Below are positions 47,591 through 55,644 of a DNA stretch of 64,000 bases, in pieces. Origin of the DNA: Microbispora hainanensis (lineage in GTDB: Bacteria > Actinomycetota > Actinomycetes > Streptosporangiales > Streptosporangiaceae). The DNA is taken from NCBI RefSeq assembly GCF_006874475.1, contig NZ_VIRM01000015.1:87577-151576 (forward strand). The letters are read 5' to 3'. Made by a program: the position numbers and the translations under genes. Position 1 is the first letter of the stretch; each line of letters opens with the position of its first letter. The notes beneath the pieces were generated by a model that saw only the letters and a program-made list of their open reading frames with translations, searched no databases and had not been told where the DNA came from.

Positions 47591-48398
47591 CGACGCCGCC
47601 GACCGACCAGACCGTGTCTTCCGGCGGTCGCAGCTCGCCGGGCTCCGGTCGCCATTCGGGCACCTGGACCAGGCCGGGCTCCACCATTTCCAGGTCGCCG
47701 AACAGCGGCAGGATCTCGGCCTGGGTGGGCAGCCGCAGGCGGCCGTCGTCCTTGACCGCCCACTCGTTGGCGAACAGCAGGGCGAGCTTGTCCGTCACCT
47801 CCGGCCGGAGGTCGGAGATCGCGTGGCTGATGACGATATAACTGCCGGGCGCGATCGCCTCGCGCAGCCGCGCGGTGATGGCCATCGTGAGATCGTCGTC
47901 GTTGATCGCCGCCAAGACCGAGACGAGCAGGACGCCCACGGGCTCGCCGAGGTCGACGAGCTCACGCAGCCGCGGATGGGTGAGGATCGAGTCGGGGTCG
48001 CGTACGTCGCCGCGGATCACCGCGACGCGCTCGTTCTCCTCCACCAGCGCCTGGCCGTGGCTGACGACGACGGGGTCGTTGTCCACGTAGACCACGCAGG
48101 CGTCCGGGGCGCACTCCCGCGCGACCTCGTGCACGTTGCCCTGGGTCGGCAGGCCGCAGCCGATGTCGACGAACTGACGGATCCCGGCCGCGGCCAGGAA
48201 CCGTACGGCCCTGCGCAGGAACTTCCGCCCCTCGCGGCACATCAGGGGGAGCTCCGGCGCGATCAGCAGCGCGGCTTCCGCGGCCTCGCGGTCCGCGGCG
48301 AAGTTGTCCTTCCCGCCGAGCCAGTAGTCGTAGACCCGGGCCTCGTTCGGGACGGACGGGTCGAAACCCACAGGCTCGACCGGGGGGAAACCCGGCAT
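47577..48398 (-). CDS. SAV2177-type SAM-dependent methyltransferase (DUF574 family)
   Basis: A 273-aa protein with the family's opening VPNEARVYDYWLGGKDNFAA, the SAM motif QFVDIGCGLPTQGNVHEVA and acidic motif VVYVDNDPVVVSHG. ATG 48398 follows GGAGGATC. This family is expanded in sporulating actinomycetes; targets are unknown. Confidence 0.92.
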   Translation of the reverse strand: MPGFPPVEPVGFDPSVPNEARVYDYWLGGKDNFAADREAAEAALLIAPELPLMCREGRKFLRRAVRFLAAAGIRQFVDIGCGLPTQGNVHEVARECAPDACVVYVDNDPVVVSHGQALVEENERVAVIRGDVRDPDSILTHPRLRELVDLGEPVGVLLVSVLAAINDDDLTMAITARLREAIAPGSYIVISHAISDLRPEVTDKLALLFANEWAVKDDGRLRLPTQAEILPLFGDLEMVEPGLVQVPEWRPEPGELRPPEDTVWSVGGVGRKR

Positions 48399-48529
48399 GA
48401 TCCTCCGTTCAGGCCTGATGACCGATCGTACCGGTGCAGGAGGGGCCTGGGTGAGGATCCGTACGCGCCTGCGAGCGGGCCTTCTTCGGAGGTCTTTCCG
48501 GACGATGTTTCTCGGCTGCAGGGATCGGA

Positions 48530-49081
48530 TCAGCGGTAGCCGGCGGCCTCGGCCGTGAAGCCGGCCCACACGGCCTTGCCGACAGGACGCAGCCGCGCCC
48601 AGCCCCACATGCGGCTGACCCCGGCGACGACCTGTAGGCCGCGCCCGGTCTCCGCGACGTAGTCGGGCTCGCGCAGCACCGGCGCGTCGTTGCTGGGGTC
48701 GGTGACCATGCACAGCAGCGCGCGGGCCGAACGGAACATCAACAGGCGCACCGGCAGGGGATGGATGGCCTGGTGCCGCAGGCCGTGGCGCAGCGCGTTG
48801 GTGACGAGTTCGCAGACCGCGAGCGCGGCGTCGTCGGCGACGTCCTCCATGGACCAGGTCTGCAGCACCCCGGCGGTGAAGCGCCGCGCGGTGCGCGCGG
48901 CGAGACTCTCACGGTGGAACTCGTGCACAGCCACTTGGGGGACACCGCACGGCTCTTCGCCACAGGTCCAGGGCCAGCGCTTGCCTTCCGGAAAGACCTG
49001 CTCAAGTGCGCCCAGCCAGGGGTCCCGGGCAACGCTATCGGCTTCTGCGAGGGAAGCGCGGTCTGTCCGATAACCAGTCAT
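48530..49081 (-). CDS. RsbW-like ATP-binding regulator
   Basis: A 183-aa protein with a HATPase_c_2 domain: N-box ALAVCELVTNALRHG and G-box GRGLQVVAGVSRMWGW. ATG 49081 (AAGG 6 bases upstream) is preferred over 49111. Such single-domain ATPases act as anti-sigma or partner-switching regulators. It is divergent from a DUF397 gene. Confidence 0.82.
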   Translation of the reverse strand: MTGYRTDRASLAEADSVARDPWLGALEQVFPEGKRWPWTCGEEPCGVPQVAVHEFHRESLAARTARRFTAGVLQTWSMEDVADDAALAVCELVTNALRHGLRHQAIHPLPVRLLMFRSARALLCMVTDPSNDAPVLREPDYVAETGRGLQVVAGVSRMWGWARLRPVGKAVWAGFTAEAAGYR

Positions 49082-49229
49082 TGAGAGCCTTATGAGGTTG
49101 ATGTCGACCATGTGGCGGGATGACTCAGTAAGTCATACTGCTCCCATTGATGCTCCTGTGCAAGTACAGATGCACGTGCAAACGCACGAATGTCGTTGCT
49201 TGGGCTGGGATTCCGAAACGAGGCGCCCC

Positions 49230-49478
49230 GTGTCCATGATCTACAACGGAATGCCCTCTTCACAACTGGGGCAGCAGGACTGGCGCAAGAGCCGGCACAG
49301 CAATCCGAGCGGCAACTGCGTCGAGATCGCCGCGCTGCCCGACGGGCGGGTGGCCGTACGCAACTCCCGGCACCCCTGCGGGCCTGCGCTGATCGTGTCT
49401 CTTGAGGCCATGGCGGCATTCCTCCGCTCCGCCAAGGACGGCGAATTCGACGACCTTCTCGACGAAGTGGAGAAATGA
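49230..49478 (+). CDS. DUF397 protein
   Basis: An 82-aa DUF397 protein (WRKSRHSNPSGNCVEIAALP; GRVAVRNSRHPCGPALIVS). GTG 49230, with GAGG 7 bases upstream, is preferred to the upstream ATGs. DUF397 genes are usually adjacent to XRE-DUF5753 regulators, as here, and the pairs influence differentiation in Streptomyces. Confidence 0.85.
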   Translation: MSMIYNGMPSSQLGQQDWRKSRHSNPSGNCVEIAALPDGRVAVRNSRHPCGPALIVSLEAMAAFLRSAKDGEFDDLLDEVEK

Positions 49479-49512
49479 TCTCGCCACTTGCGCGGCCCGG
49501 CGCGGCGGGTAT

Positions 49513-49520
49513 CGTTAACG
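49513..49520. promoter_or_regulatory. Short palindrome between DUF397 and XRE genes
   Basis: CGTTAACG, a perfect 8-bp palindrome in the 77-base gap, could be the XRE regulator's half-operator. An ACG-containing direct repeat (GTAAACG) follows. Confidence 0.3.
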
Positions 49521-49555
49521 TGGCGTAAACGTCGGTGCACCTCAAAGGACCCCAT

Positions 49556-50461
49556 ATGACTGCGGCCCCTACCGAGGGTGTGCCTCACCCGCTCGACCTG
49601 GCGGCACGATCACGCCGCAGCCCCACCGTGCTGCGCATCCTGCTCGGCACCCAGCTGCGGCGACTCCGCGAAAGCAGGCACATCCGCCTGGAGGAGGCCG
49701 GCCAGGCCATCCGCGCCTCCCACTCGAAGATCAGCCGGATGGAGCTCGGGCGGGTCGGATTCCGCCGCCGTGACGTCGCCGATCTCCTCACCCTGTACGG
49801 CGTCACCGACGAGAGCGAGCGGGAGGCGCTGCTCTCGCTCGTCGCCCAGGCCAACGCCCACGGCTGGTGGCACAAGTACGACGACGTCCTGCCCTCCTGG
49901 TTCGAGGCGTACGTCGGCCTGGAGCAGGCCGCGAGCGCGATCCGCTGCTACGAGGTGCAGTTCGTGCCCGGGCTGTTGCAGGCCCCCGAGTACGCCGAAT
50001 CGGTCGTGCGACTCGGTCATCCCGACGCGTCGGACGGGGAGGTCGAGCGCCGCGTCCGGCTGCGGATGGACCGCCAGGAGGTGCTGGTCCGGCCGGATCC
50101 GCCCACCCTGTGGGCGGTGATCGACGAGGCCGTGCTGCGACGTCCGGTGGGCGGGCCCGAGGTGATGCGGGCCCAGATCGAGCATCTGCTCGAAGTGATC
50201 ACCATGCCTCGTGTAACGCTCCAAATCATTCCGTTCAGCGCCGGCGGGCACGCCGCCGCCGGAGGGCCGTTCAGCATCCTGCGCTTCGCGGGGGTCGGCC
50301 TGCCCGACGTCGTCTACCTCGAACAGCTCACCAGCGCCATCTACCTGGAGAAGCGGGAGGACGTCGACCGCTATCTCGCCGTCATGGAACGCCTGTGCAT
50401 CCAGGCCAGACCGGTGACGGAGACCAAACGGATGCTGCAGCAGCTCCTGACGGAGCTGTGA
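49556..50461 (+). CDS. XRE-family regulator with DUF5753 domain
   Basis: A 301-aa protein with an N-terminal HTH (LGTQLRRLRESRHIRLEEAG; IRASHSKISRMELGR) and a DUF5753 domain (EVQFVPGLLQAPEYAESVVR; RVTLQIIPFSAGGHAAAGGP). ATG 49556 has AAAGGA 7 bases upstream. It pairs with the DUF397 gene upstream and leads a small downstream set that includes an RsbW-like ATPase. Confidence 0.9.
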   Translation: MTAAPTEGVPHPLDLAARSRRSPTVLRILLGTQLRRLRESRHIRLEEAGQAIRASHSKISRMELGRVGFRRRDVADLLTLYGVTDESEREALLSLVAQANAHGWWHKYDDVLPSWFEAYVGLEQAASAIRCYEVQFVPGLLQAPEYAESVVRLGHPDASDGEVERRVRLRMDRQEVLVRPDPPTLWAVIDEAVLRRPVGGPEVMRAQIEHLLEVITMPRVTLQIIPFSAGGHAAAGGPFSILRFAGVGLPDVVYLEQLTSAIYLEKREDVDRYLAVMERLCIQARPVTETKRMLQQLLTEL

Positions 50462-50463
50462 CG

Positions 50464-50604
50464 ATGCGCCGGCGTCACGTGCACGACCCCGCTGCCGCAC
50501 GCCCACAGGAAATGGTGGCGCAAGCCGCACCCGGAAATACGTGTCAGGTGCCCGTGTGCGGTAAGTGGAGTGACTACCACCGTGGGCAAGCAGGAGGGCG
50601 GTGA
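50464..50604 (+). CDS. 46-aa small protein between XRE and RsbW-like genes
   Basis: ATG 50464 has GGAG 8 bases upstream, inside the end of the XRE gene. The 46-codon frame stops at a TGA that overlaps the GTG of the next gene (GTGA), a typical coupled arrangement. The product is basic, with a CQVPVC cysteine pair and a WSDYHRGQAGGR tail. No family was recognised. Confidence 0.5.
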   Translation: MRRRHVHDPAAARPQEMVAQAAPGNTCQVPVCGKWSDYHRGQAGGR

Positions 50605-50996
50605 GAACCTTGGCGGGCAGCCTGCTCAGCCTGGAGTTCGACCGAAGCTCGGTCACCAGGGTGCGGCATCTCGTCATGGTGTCGGCGCAGGAGGCCGGTC
50701 TTGAGGGCGTGGCTCTGCAGGACTTCGTGCTCGCGGTGCACGAGGCGGTCACCAACGCCGTCCGGTACGGCTCGCCGCCGCGGGGAATCGCCATGTGGCG
50801 TGAGGCGGGGACCCTGGTGGCCGAGATCACCGACAAGGGTCCCGGCATCCCCGACGAGGCGCTGGAGTGCGAGCAGACGGTGACGCGGTTCGACTTCGGG
50901 GGACGCGGGCTGTGGCTCATGAACCGCCTGGCCGACCTCGTTGTTCGGACGGGGGCCGAGGGAACGACGATCCGCCTCTGCACGGCGCTCCCCTGA
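50601..50996 (+). CDS. RsbW-like anti-sigma factor ATPase
   Basis: A 131-aa HATPase_c_2 protein with N-box VLAVHEAVTNAVRYG, a conserved Asp in ITDKGPGIPDEAL and G-box GGRGLWLMNRLADLVV. GTG 50601 follows AGGAGG. It is a compact anti-sigma or partner-switch kinase, probably coupled to the 46-aa protein. Confidence 0.88.
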   Translation: MRTLAGSLLSLEFDRSSVTRVRHLVMVSAQEAGLEGVALQDFVLAVHEAVTNAVRYGSPPRGIAMWREAGTLVAEITDKGPGIPDEALECEQTVTRFDFGGRGLWLMNRLADLVVRTGAEGTTIRLCTALP

Positions 50997-51300
50997 TCGA
51001 CATCCGACTTCCGCTGAGAGCGGAGCGCGGGCCGCCTGACCGAAAACAGGCCTCTCCATCTCCCCGAACCTCGTCTCCGCGCAGGGTTAGCGCCGTTGTG
51101 AGCTGGGCACTTCTGATCTCGCCGCCCTGCCGCCAGGGTCGGACGGCAGGCATGCAGGGCGGGCCGTAATCATGATTTTGGTGCACCGGAATTTCTGGCA
51201 ATCCGGGCCGGAGGCCGAAGCCTTGCTAGGCTGCAGGGAACCGTAGAACCGGGCGTTGTCTCACCCGGCAGGTGAGACCGTCGAGAAGTGGGGTCACACC
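50997..51300. other. Intergenic region with no recognised gene
   Basis: About 300 bases. CTGCCG and CGGCAG form a weak 6-bp inverted repeat near 51122-51150. The remainder presumably holds the promoter of the DLW-39 gene. No coding frame is supported. Confidence 0.4.
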
Positions 51301-51420
51301 GTGAAGAAGCTGCTTGTTCTCGCTCTGGTCGCCGTCGGCGGGCTTCTGGTCTGGCGCAAGGTGCAGGCCGACCGTGCCGAGCTCGACCTGTGGACCGAGG
51401 CCACCGGCAGCGAGAACTGA
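51301..51420 (+). CDS. DLW-39 family small membrane protein
   Basis: A 39-residue protein from a GTG: an N-terminal helix KKLLVLALVAVGGLLVW and a polar tail containing the name-giving DLW motif (ADRAELDLWTEATGSEN). Its length of exactly 39 aa matches the family. In many actinobacteria this gene is close to gyrA and tRNA-Ile/tRNA-Ala near oriC; here tRNA-Ala is 0.9 kb downstream. Function is unknown. Confidence 0.88.
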   Translation: MKKLLVLALVAVGGLLVWRKVQADRAELDLWTEATGSEN

Positions 51421-51459
51421 CCACCAGGGATGGTGCTTGATCGTGGCAAGGGTGCGGGA

Positions 51460-52170
51460 ATGAGCCCGGTGAAGCTGGCCTGTCTTGACCTGGCCGGCAC
51501 CACGATCGGTGACATCGACATGGTGGAACGGGCGTTCGCCGAGGCGATCGCCACGCAGGGCATCGTCCCCGGGACCAGTGCCTATGCCCGTGCCATGGTG
51601 CATGTGCACAGGTCTCGGGGATGTCCCAAAATCGAAGTCTTCCGGGGCATCTTCCCCGGCAACGAAGCCCAGGCGCAGGCCGCCAACCTGACTTTCGAGC
51701 GCTCCTACGAGGGAGCCATCGAACGGGCCGGTCTCGTGCCGCTTCCGGGGGCCGTCGAGGCCATCGCGAAGCTGCGCGACGCGGGCCTGAAGATCGCCCT
51801 GATCACCGGATTCAGCCGGGCGACCCTGGGACGGGTGCTGAGCACCCTCAGCTGGGTCGACATGCTGGATCTCGCGCTGTGTCCCGAAGACGCCGGGCGC
51901 GGCCGCCCCTACCCCGACATGGTGCTCACCGCCGTCCTGCGCTCCGGCATCGACGACGTACGGCAGGTCGCCCTGGCGGGCGACTCCGAGAGCGACATGC
52001 TGTGCGGCCGGCGTGCGGGCGCCTCGATCGTCGCAGGCGTGCTCACCGGCGTCCACAGCAAGGATCGCCTGATCGGCGGCGGCGCCACACACATCATCGA
52101 ATCCATCGCCGACTTCCCCGGGCTCGTCCTCGCCAACGAGGTCGGCGCCTCGCCCGTGGCCACCTCCTGA
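51460..52170 (+). CDS. HAD-superfamily phosphonatase-like hydrolase
   Basis: A 236-aa HAD enzyme. The nucleophile Asp10 is in CLDLAGTTIGD, where the second Asp of the usual DxD is Ala12, as in phosphonoacetaldehyde hydrolases. Motif II is LITGFSRATLG, and the Mg2+-binding motif is VALAGDSESDM. There is no clear Schiff-base lysine, so 'phosphonatase-like' is safer. ATG 51460 follows AAGG. Confidence 0.85.
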   Translation: MSPVKLACLDLAGTTIGDIDMVERAFAEAIATQGIVPGTSAYARAMVHVHRSRGCPKIEVFRGIFPGNEAQAQAANLTFERSYEGAIERAGLVPLPGAVEAIAKLRDAGLKIALITGFSRATLGRVLSTLSWVDMLDLALCPEDAGRGRPYPDMVLTAVLRSGIDDVRQVALAGDSESDMLCGRRAGASIVAGVLTGVHSKDRLIGGGATHIIESIADFPGLVLANEVGASPVATS

Positions 52171-52323
52171 TCGCTCGTCTCGTCAAGGGTCTTCCCGGCG
52201 CCTGCGCAGGGGCCACGCGGGCGGCGCGGGCGGTATCGAGTGGCGCTCGAGTGCGGGCTGTTGCTACCGTGTACGCACCGGCGGCCTGTGGATCTGCACG
52301 TTTGCGTAGTTCGCACCCGTCAC

Positions 52324-52399
52324 GGGGCCTTAGCTCAGCTGGCAGAGCGCCTGCTTTGCAAGCAGGAAGTCAGGGGTTCGAATCCCCTAGGCTCCACCA
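52324..52399 (+). tRNA. tRNA-Ala (anticodon TGC), CCA encoded
   Basis: The cloverleaf is complete: acceptor GGGGCCT pairs with AGGCTCC, the D-arm is TAGCTCAGCTGGCAGAGC, the anticodon stem CTGCT/AGCAG has loop TTTGCAA (anticodon TGC), and the T-arm is CAGGGGTTCGAATCCCC. Discriminator A is followed by an encoded CCA. It is the integration target of the element to its right. Confidence 0.96.
52370..52399. other. Probable attachment site (attL) at the tRNA 3' end
   Basis: The T-arm and acceptor 3' strand of tRNA-Ala directly abut a tyrosine integrase gene that ends 57 bases away and reads toward it. AICE integrases recombine at such sites and leave the tRNA intact. The matching distal repeat was not seen up to 64000. 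Confidence 0.6.
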
Positions 52400-52404
52400 G
52401 CCAA

Positions 52405-52437
52405 AACGCCGCTTCTCCGATCATGGGAAGCGGCGTT
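52405..52437. terminator. Terminator of the tRNA-Ala gene
   Basis: AACGCCGCTTC and GAAGCGGCGTT are perfect 11-bp arms with an 11-base loop, starting 6 bases after the tRNA. It may also terminate the integrase gene from the other side. Confidence 0.75.
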
Positions 52438-52458
52438 CGTGCCATTAACGTGCCATTA
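52438..52458. repeat. 10-bp direct repeat at the integrase end
   Basis: CGTGCCATTA occurs twice, separated by one base, between the attachment site and the integrase stop. The position suits arm-type integrase or excisionase binding sites. Confidence 0.45.
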
Positions 52459-53592
52459 GCTCTTGCCGGCATCGCGCTCCGCCTCGACTCGCGCGCTCAG
52501 CGTGTCGGCGATCTTCCGGTCGGCGTCACGCGTCGCGTGCTGGTAGATCAGCGCGGCCCGGTCGCTGTCGTGGCCCATCCGTGCCTTGAGGTCGGCGAGG
52601 CTCGCGCCCGACTGCGCGGCGAGCGTGTTGCCGGTGTGCCGTAGGTCGTGGAAGTGCAGGCCCTTGACGCCCATCTCCTTGAGCGCTTCTGCCCACTTGG
52701 CCTCACGCCGGAAGTTGCCACCGCGGAGGTAGGCGCCGCGCTTGCCGAGAAAGACGAACGCGTCGTCGCCCGTGCCGGTGAACTGGTCGAGGTGGGCGAC
52801 GAGCGCCGGGACGATGGCCGAGGGGATGCTGACCGTCCGCTTGCCGGCCCGCGACTTGGGCGGCGCGAGCACCATGTCTCCGCCGTCCAGCTCGATGAGC
52901 TGTTCACGCACGCGGACCGTACGTGCCTCGATGTCGATGTCCGAGCGCCGCAGCGCGATGGCCTCGCCCCATCGCAGGCTCGCGAAGGTGGTCAGCAGGA
53001 TCAGCGCCCGGAATCGCCGGTCCGCCATCCGGTCCGCCAGCTCGAAGACCTGGGCGACGGTGAGGATGGGCCGCTCCGGCGTCTGCTCGTTGTCCGCGCC
53101 CTTGATGCGGCATGGGTTTTGGCTGATCAGCTTGTCCTCTTCGACGGCCGTCATCAGAACGGCCCGGAGGAGCCGGTACGCCTTGGCCGCCGTGGATACC
53201 GAGACGCCTTTGTCTATGAGGGCGGCTCGCCAGGAGCGGACAAGCGCTGTGGTGAGTTTGCCGACCGGCACTTCGCCGAGGCCGGGCATGATGTGCCGCT
53301 CAAGGAGCCAGGTGTAGAGCTCGACCGTCTTGGGGCGCAGGCCGGGACGTTCTTTGATCCAGGTCCACGCATAGTCGCCGAGCAGGACTTTGCCGCGATC
53401 GGGGTCCGTCCATTCTCCTGAGATCATCTGCGCTTCGAGCAGCGTGAGCGCACGGTCGGCGTCCGTCTTGGTCGCGTAGGTCGTGGAGCCCGTGTGGATC
53501 CGTCCATCGGGGCCGGGATAGCGAATCTGAAAGCGGCCGGAGGGAAGCTTGCGGATATTGCCGAAACGCCGGTGACCGTCTCTGTTCGCCAT
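52456..53592 (-). CDS. int: Tyrosine recombinase / integrase
   Basis: A 378-aa site-specific recombinase. An N-terminal SAM-like core-binding domain is followed by the catalytic domain with Arg in FASLRWGEAIAL, His-x-x-Arg in LHFHDLRHTGNT and the nucleophilic Tyr in AALIYQHAT. It mediates integration at tRNA-Ala. Its ATG overlaps the excisionase stop by one base. Confidence 0.94.
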   Translation of the reverse strand: MANRDGHRRFGNIRKLPSGRFQIRYPGPDGRIHTGSTTYATKTDADRALTLLEAQMISGEWTDPDRGKVLLGDYAWTWIKERPGLRPKTVELYTWLLERHIMPGLGEVPVGKLTTALVRSWRAALIDKGVSVSTAAKAYRLLRAVLMTAVEEDKLISQNPCRIKGADNEQTPERPILTVAQVFELADRMADRRFRALILLTTFASLRWGEAIALRRSDIDIEARTVRVREQLIELDGGDMVLAPPKSRAGKRTVSIPSAIVPALVAHLDQFTGTGDDAFVFLGKRGAYLRGGNFRREAKWAEALKEMGVKGLHFHDLRHTGNTLAAQSGASLADLKARMGHDSDRAALIYQHATRDADRKIADTLSARVEAERDAGKS

Positions 53593-53837
53593 CAGGCCGC
53601 CCGTCCCTTCGGGGCCTTCATCGGCTCGACGAGCCCGGCCGCGATGAACGCTTCGAGAGCGGCTTCGGGAATGCGAACGCTCCGGCCGACGCGGACGAAG
53701 AAGATACGGCGTTCGGCGATCAGCCGACGAGGAAAGCGAACAGAGGTGTTCAGCCGTTCGGCCGCCTCTTCGACCCTGAGGAGCCGACCTTGGGCCTCGG
53801 GCGGGAGTGGCGTGGTCGGTGAAATCGCGTTCGTCAT
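53592..53837 (-). CDS. xis: Excisionase-like HTH protein (MerR-type fold)
   Basis: An 81-aa protein with the excisionase HTH (LLRVEEAAERLNTSVRFPRR; FFVRVGRSVRIPEAALEAFI). It is sandwiched with overlapping ends between the replication initiator and integrase genes, the standard AICE position. It directs excisive recombination. Confidence 0.88.
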   Translation of the reverse strand: MTNAISPTTPLPPEAQGRLLRVEEAAERLNTSVRFPRRLIAERRIFFVRVGRSVRIPEAALEAFIAAGLVEPMKAPKGRAA

Positions 53838-55492
53838 GCTGCCCTCCCTTCAGTTGCCGAAAGAACTTGTCCGTCTGCCTCGGCTTCGAGCCGGTCGAGG
53901 TGGTTGCGCCAGCGCTGGCGTTCGTGGACCGACCGCAGGAGCCGCACGCCGATCGGGGCGAGTTCAGGATCTCCGGGCTTGACCGGTCGCCAGATGTAGC
54001 GGTGGGGGTCGACCGGCTCGTCTTGGATACCGAGGGCTTCCAGGACCCAGGTGCGGCGGTCCTGCTTGTACTCGGTCAGGGTCTTGTTCGACCACTTGCG
54101 GGAGACGAGGACGCGCCGCCCTGCGTAGCCGAGGTGGTCGGGCTTGTGGACCTTGCCCTTGCACCGGCCCGGGGCCATGCCGGGTTTGGCGCCCTTGGGC
54201 TGGATCCCGTAGCGGAGCCAGTTCGGGCAGGTCGGCGAGCACGGCTCGAACCGCAGGGCGTCGAGGAGTCGTTCGGTGTGCGCTTTGCGGCGTGGGTCGT
54301 CGGTGCCGAGGGCGTCGCCGAGGCTCTTGGTCAGGTACTTGGATAGGTATTGGATGAGCTGGTCGGCGTCGGGGGTTCCGGCGAGGACGCTCTGTATGTC
54401 GAGCTGGTCGCCGAAGCGGAGCACGTGCAGGGGCTCGGCCTCGTCGTCCAGGTCGAGCTGGTCGAGGGCGTGTTCCCAGGTCGGCAGCACTTCCCCAGTG
54501 GCTGGGTCGAGGTAGCCGGCCCCGTCCTCCCAGACCGGCAGGTGGTCACCTTCGAAACGGATCGTGTCCGTCGGGGGCCACCACACCTGGTGATACGTGG
54601 CGGCGATGATCTGCCGAAGCTCCGCACGCGGGAGGGTGCCGCGGATCGCCATGTGCAGGTGCGGTGCGAGCCGCTTTTGAGGTTCGACGGTGGCGAAGTA
54701 CTGCACGTCGTAGCCCGCCACGCGGCGGAGGTTCTGTACGAAGCGGTCGACGAGCTTGGAGAAGTGCAGGGCGTCGCGGGCCGCACGGGCGTAGTCGTAC
54801 CGGTCCGGGTCGAGCGGCGCGCCCTCCAGCACCCGCCCATACGACGGGAGTGTGAGGGTGACGAACATCGAGGGCCGGTAGGTCTTGCCGTCCGCGCCGG
54901 TGAAGGTCCGCCCGAGGGTGGTCTTGGTCATCTGCCGCTTGGGCAGATCCGGGGCATCCTGCCGCCGCTTGGTCGAGCGGGAGCGCTTGCCGGAGGTGCG
55001 GCCGAGGACGTTGCCGCGCATGCCCGCCCGGTTGATCTCCTCGTCCAGGTCCTCGATGGCGGCGTCCAGGTCGGTGGTGTCGCCGTCGGCCTTTTCGACC
55101 TCGTCCCGCCAGGCCTGGGCGTCGGCCCGCAGCTCGACAAGGTGACGCTGATACTCGTCGGCGTTGTCGGGGAGGTTGACCGGTTCGTGGTCGAGGTGCC
55201 AGCCCTCCCGGCACTGCGCCCTACGGAGTTGCCGGTTGCGCTTGGCGCACGGCGGGCACTTGCTCTCCAAGGTGGCCCCGCAGGGAACGTCGATGACCTC
55301 GACCTGTCCGGTGAGGATGTCCTGCCGCCTCAGCGGCACGGGGCGGATGCACACGCCGTATTGCTTGGCGATCTCTTCGACGACGTCCCGCGCCAGCGGT
55401 TGCGCCATCCGTATGGCCCGAGGCGTGGACCGGTCGCTGAGCCGAGCGGGGGAGGTCGGCTGGTCTCCCCCGGCCTGATGGGTGTCGATCAA
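53834..55492 (-). CDS. RepSA-type replication initiator
   Basis: A 552-aa protein from a TTG at 55492, chosen because GAGGAGG lies 5 bases upstream and the TTGA overlap couples it to the upstream gene; a longer start would overlap that gene deeply. It has a CPPCAKRNRQLRRAQC zinc-finger-like segment, an HUH motif in LAPHLHMAIRGT and a Tyr-rich motif QYLSKYLTKSL, as in pSAM2 RepSA rolling-circle initiators. It would replicate the excised element. Confidence 0.9.
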   Translation of the reverse strand: MIDTHQAGGDQPTSPARLSDRSTPRAIRMAQPLARDVVEEIAKQYGVCIRPVPLRRQDILTGQVEVIDVPCGATLESKCPPCAKRNRQLRRAQCREGWHLDHEPVNLPDNADEYQRHLVELRADAQAWRDEVEKADGDTTDLDAAIEDLDEEINRAGMRGNVLGRTSGKRSRSTKRRQDAPDLPKRQMTKTTLGRTFTGADGKTYRPSMFVTLTLPSYGRVLEGAPLDPDRYDYARAARDALHFSKLVDRFVQNLRRVAGYDVQYFATVEPQKRLAPHLHMAIRGTLPRAELRQIIAATYHQVWWPPTDTIRFEGDHLPVWEDGAGYLDPATGEVLPTWEHALDQLDLDDEAEPLHVLRFGDQLDIQSVLAGTPDADQLIQYLSKYLTKSLGDALGTDDPRRKAHTERLLDALRFEPCSPTCPNWLRYGIQPKGAKPGMAPGRCKGKVHKPDHLGYAGRRVLVSRKWSNKTLTEYKQDRRTWVLEALGIQDEPVDPHRYIWRPVKPGDPELAPIGVRLLRSVHERQRWRNHLDRLEAEADGQVLSATEGRAA

Positions 55493-55644
55493 CTGTCCTC
55501 CTCTGCGGTCTCGGGGATGGTGAGAGCGGTCTGGCCGCATTCGTGGCACTCGACTAGGCCGCGGATGGGGTCGAGCCACAGGACGTTGAGCGCGCCGCAG
55601 ATGGAGCAGCGCAGCCCGTCGAGGAAGTGCGCCAGGCCGTTCAT
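55489..55644 (-). CDS. 51-aa zinc-ribbon protein (possible internal translation start)
   Basis: ATG 55644, with GCGAGG upstream, would encode a 51-aa product with two C-x2-C pairs (CSICGALNV; CHECGQTAL), a compact zinc ribbon. It is in frame with the longer gene at 55489-56097. In an alternative frame immediately upstream, a stop overlaps this ATG (ATGA), as expected if it was originally a separate gene. Confidence 0.5.
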   Translation of the reverse strand: MNGLAHFLDGLRCSICGALNVLWLDPIRGLVECHECGQTALTIPETAEEDS

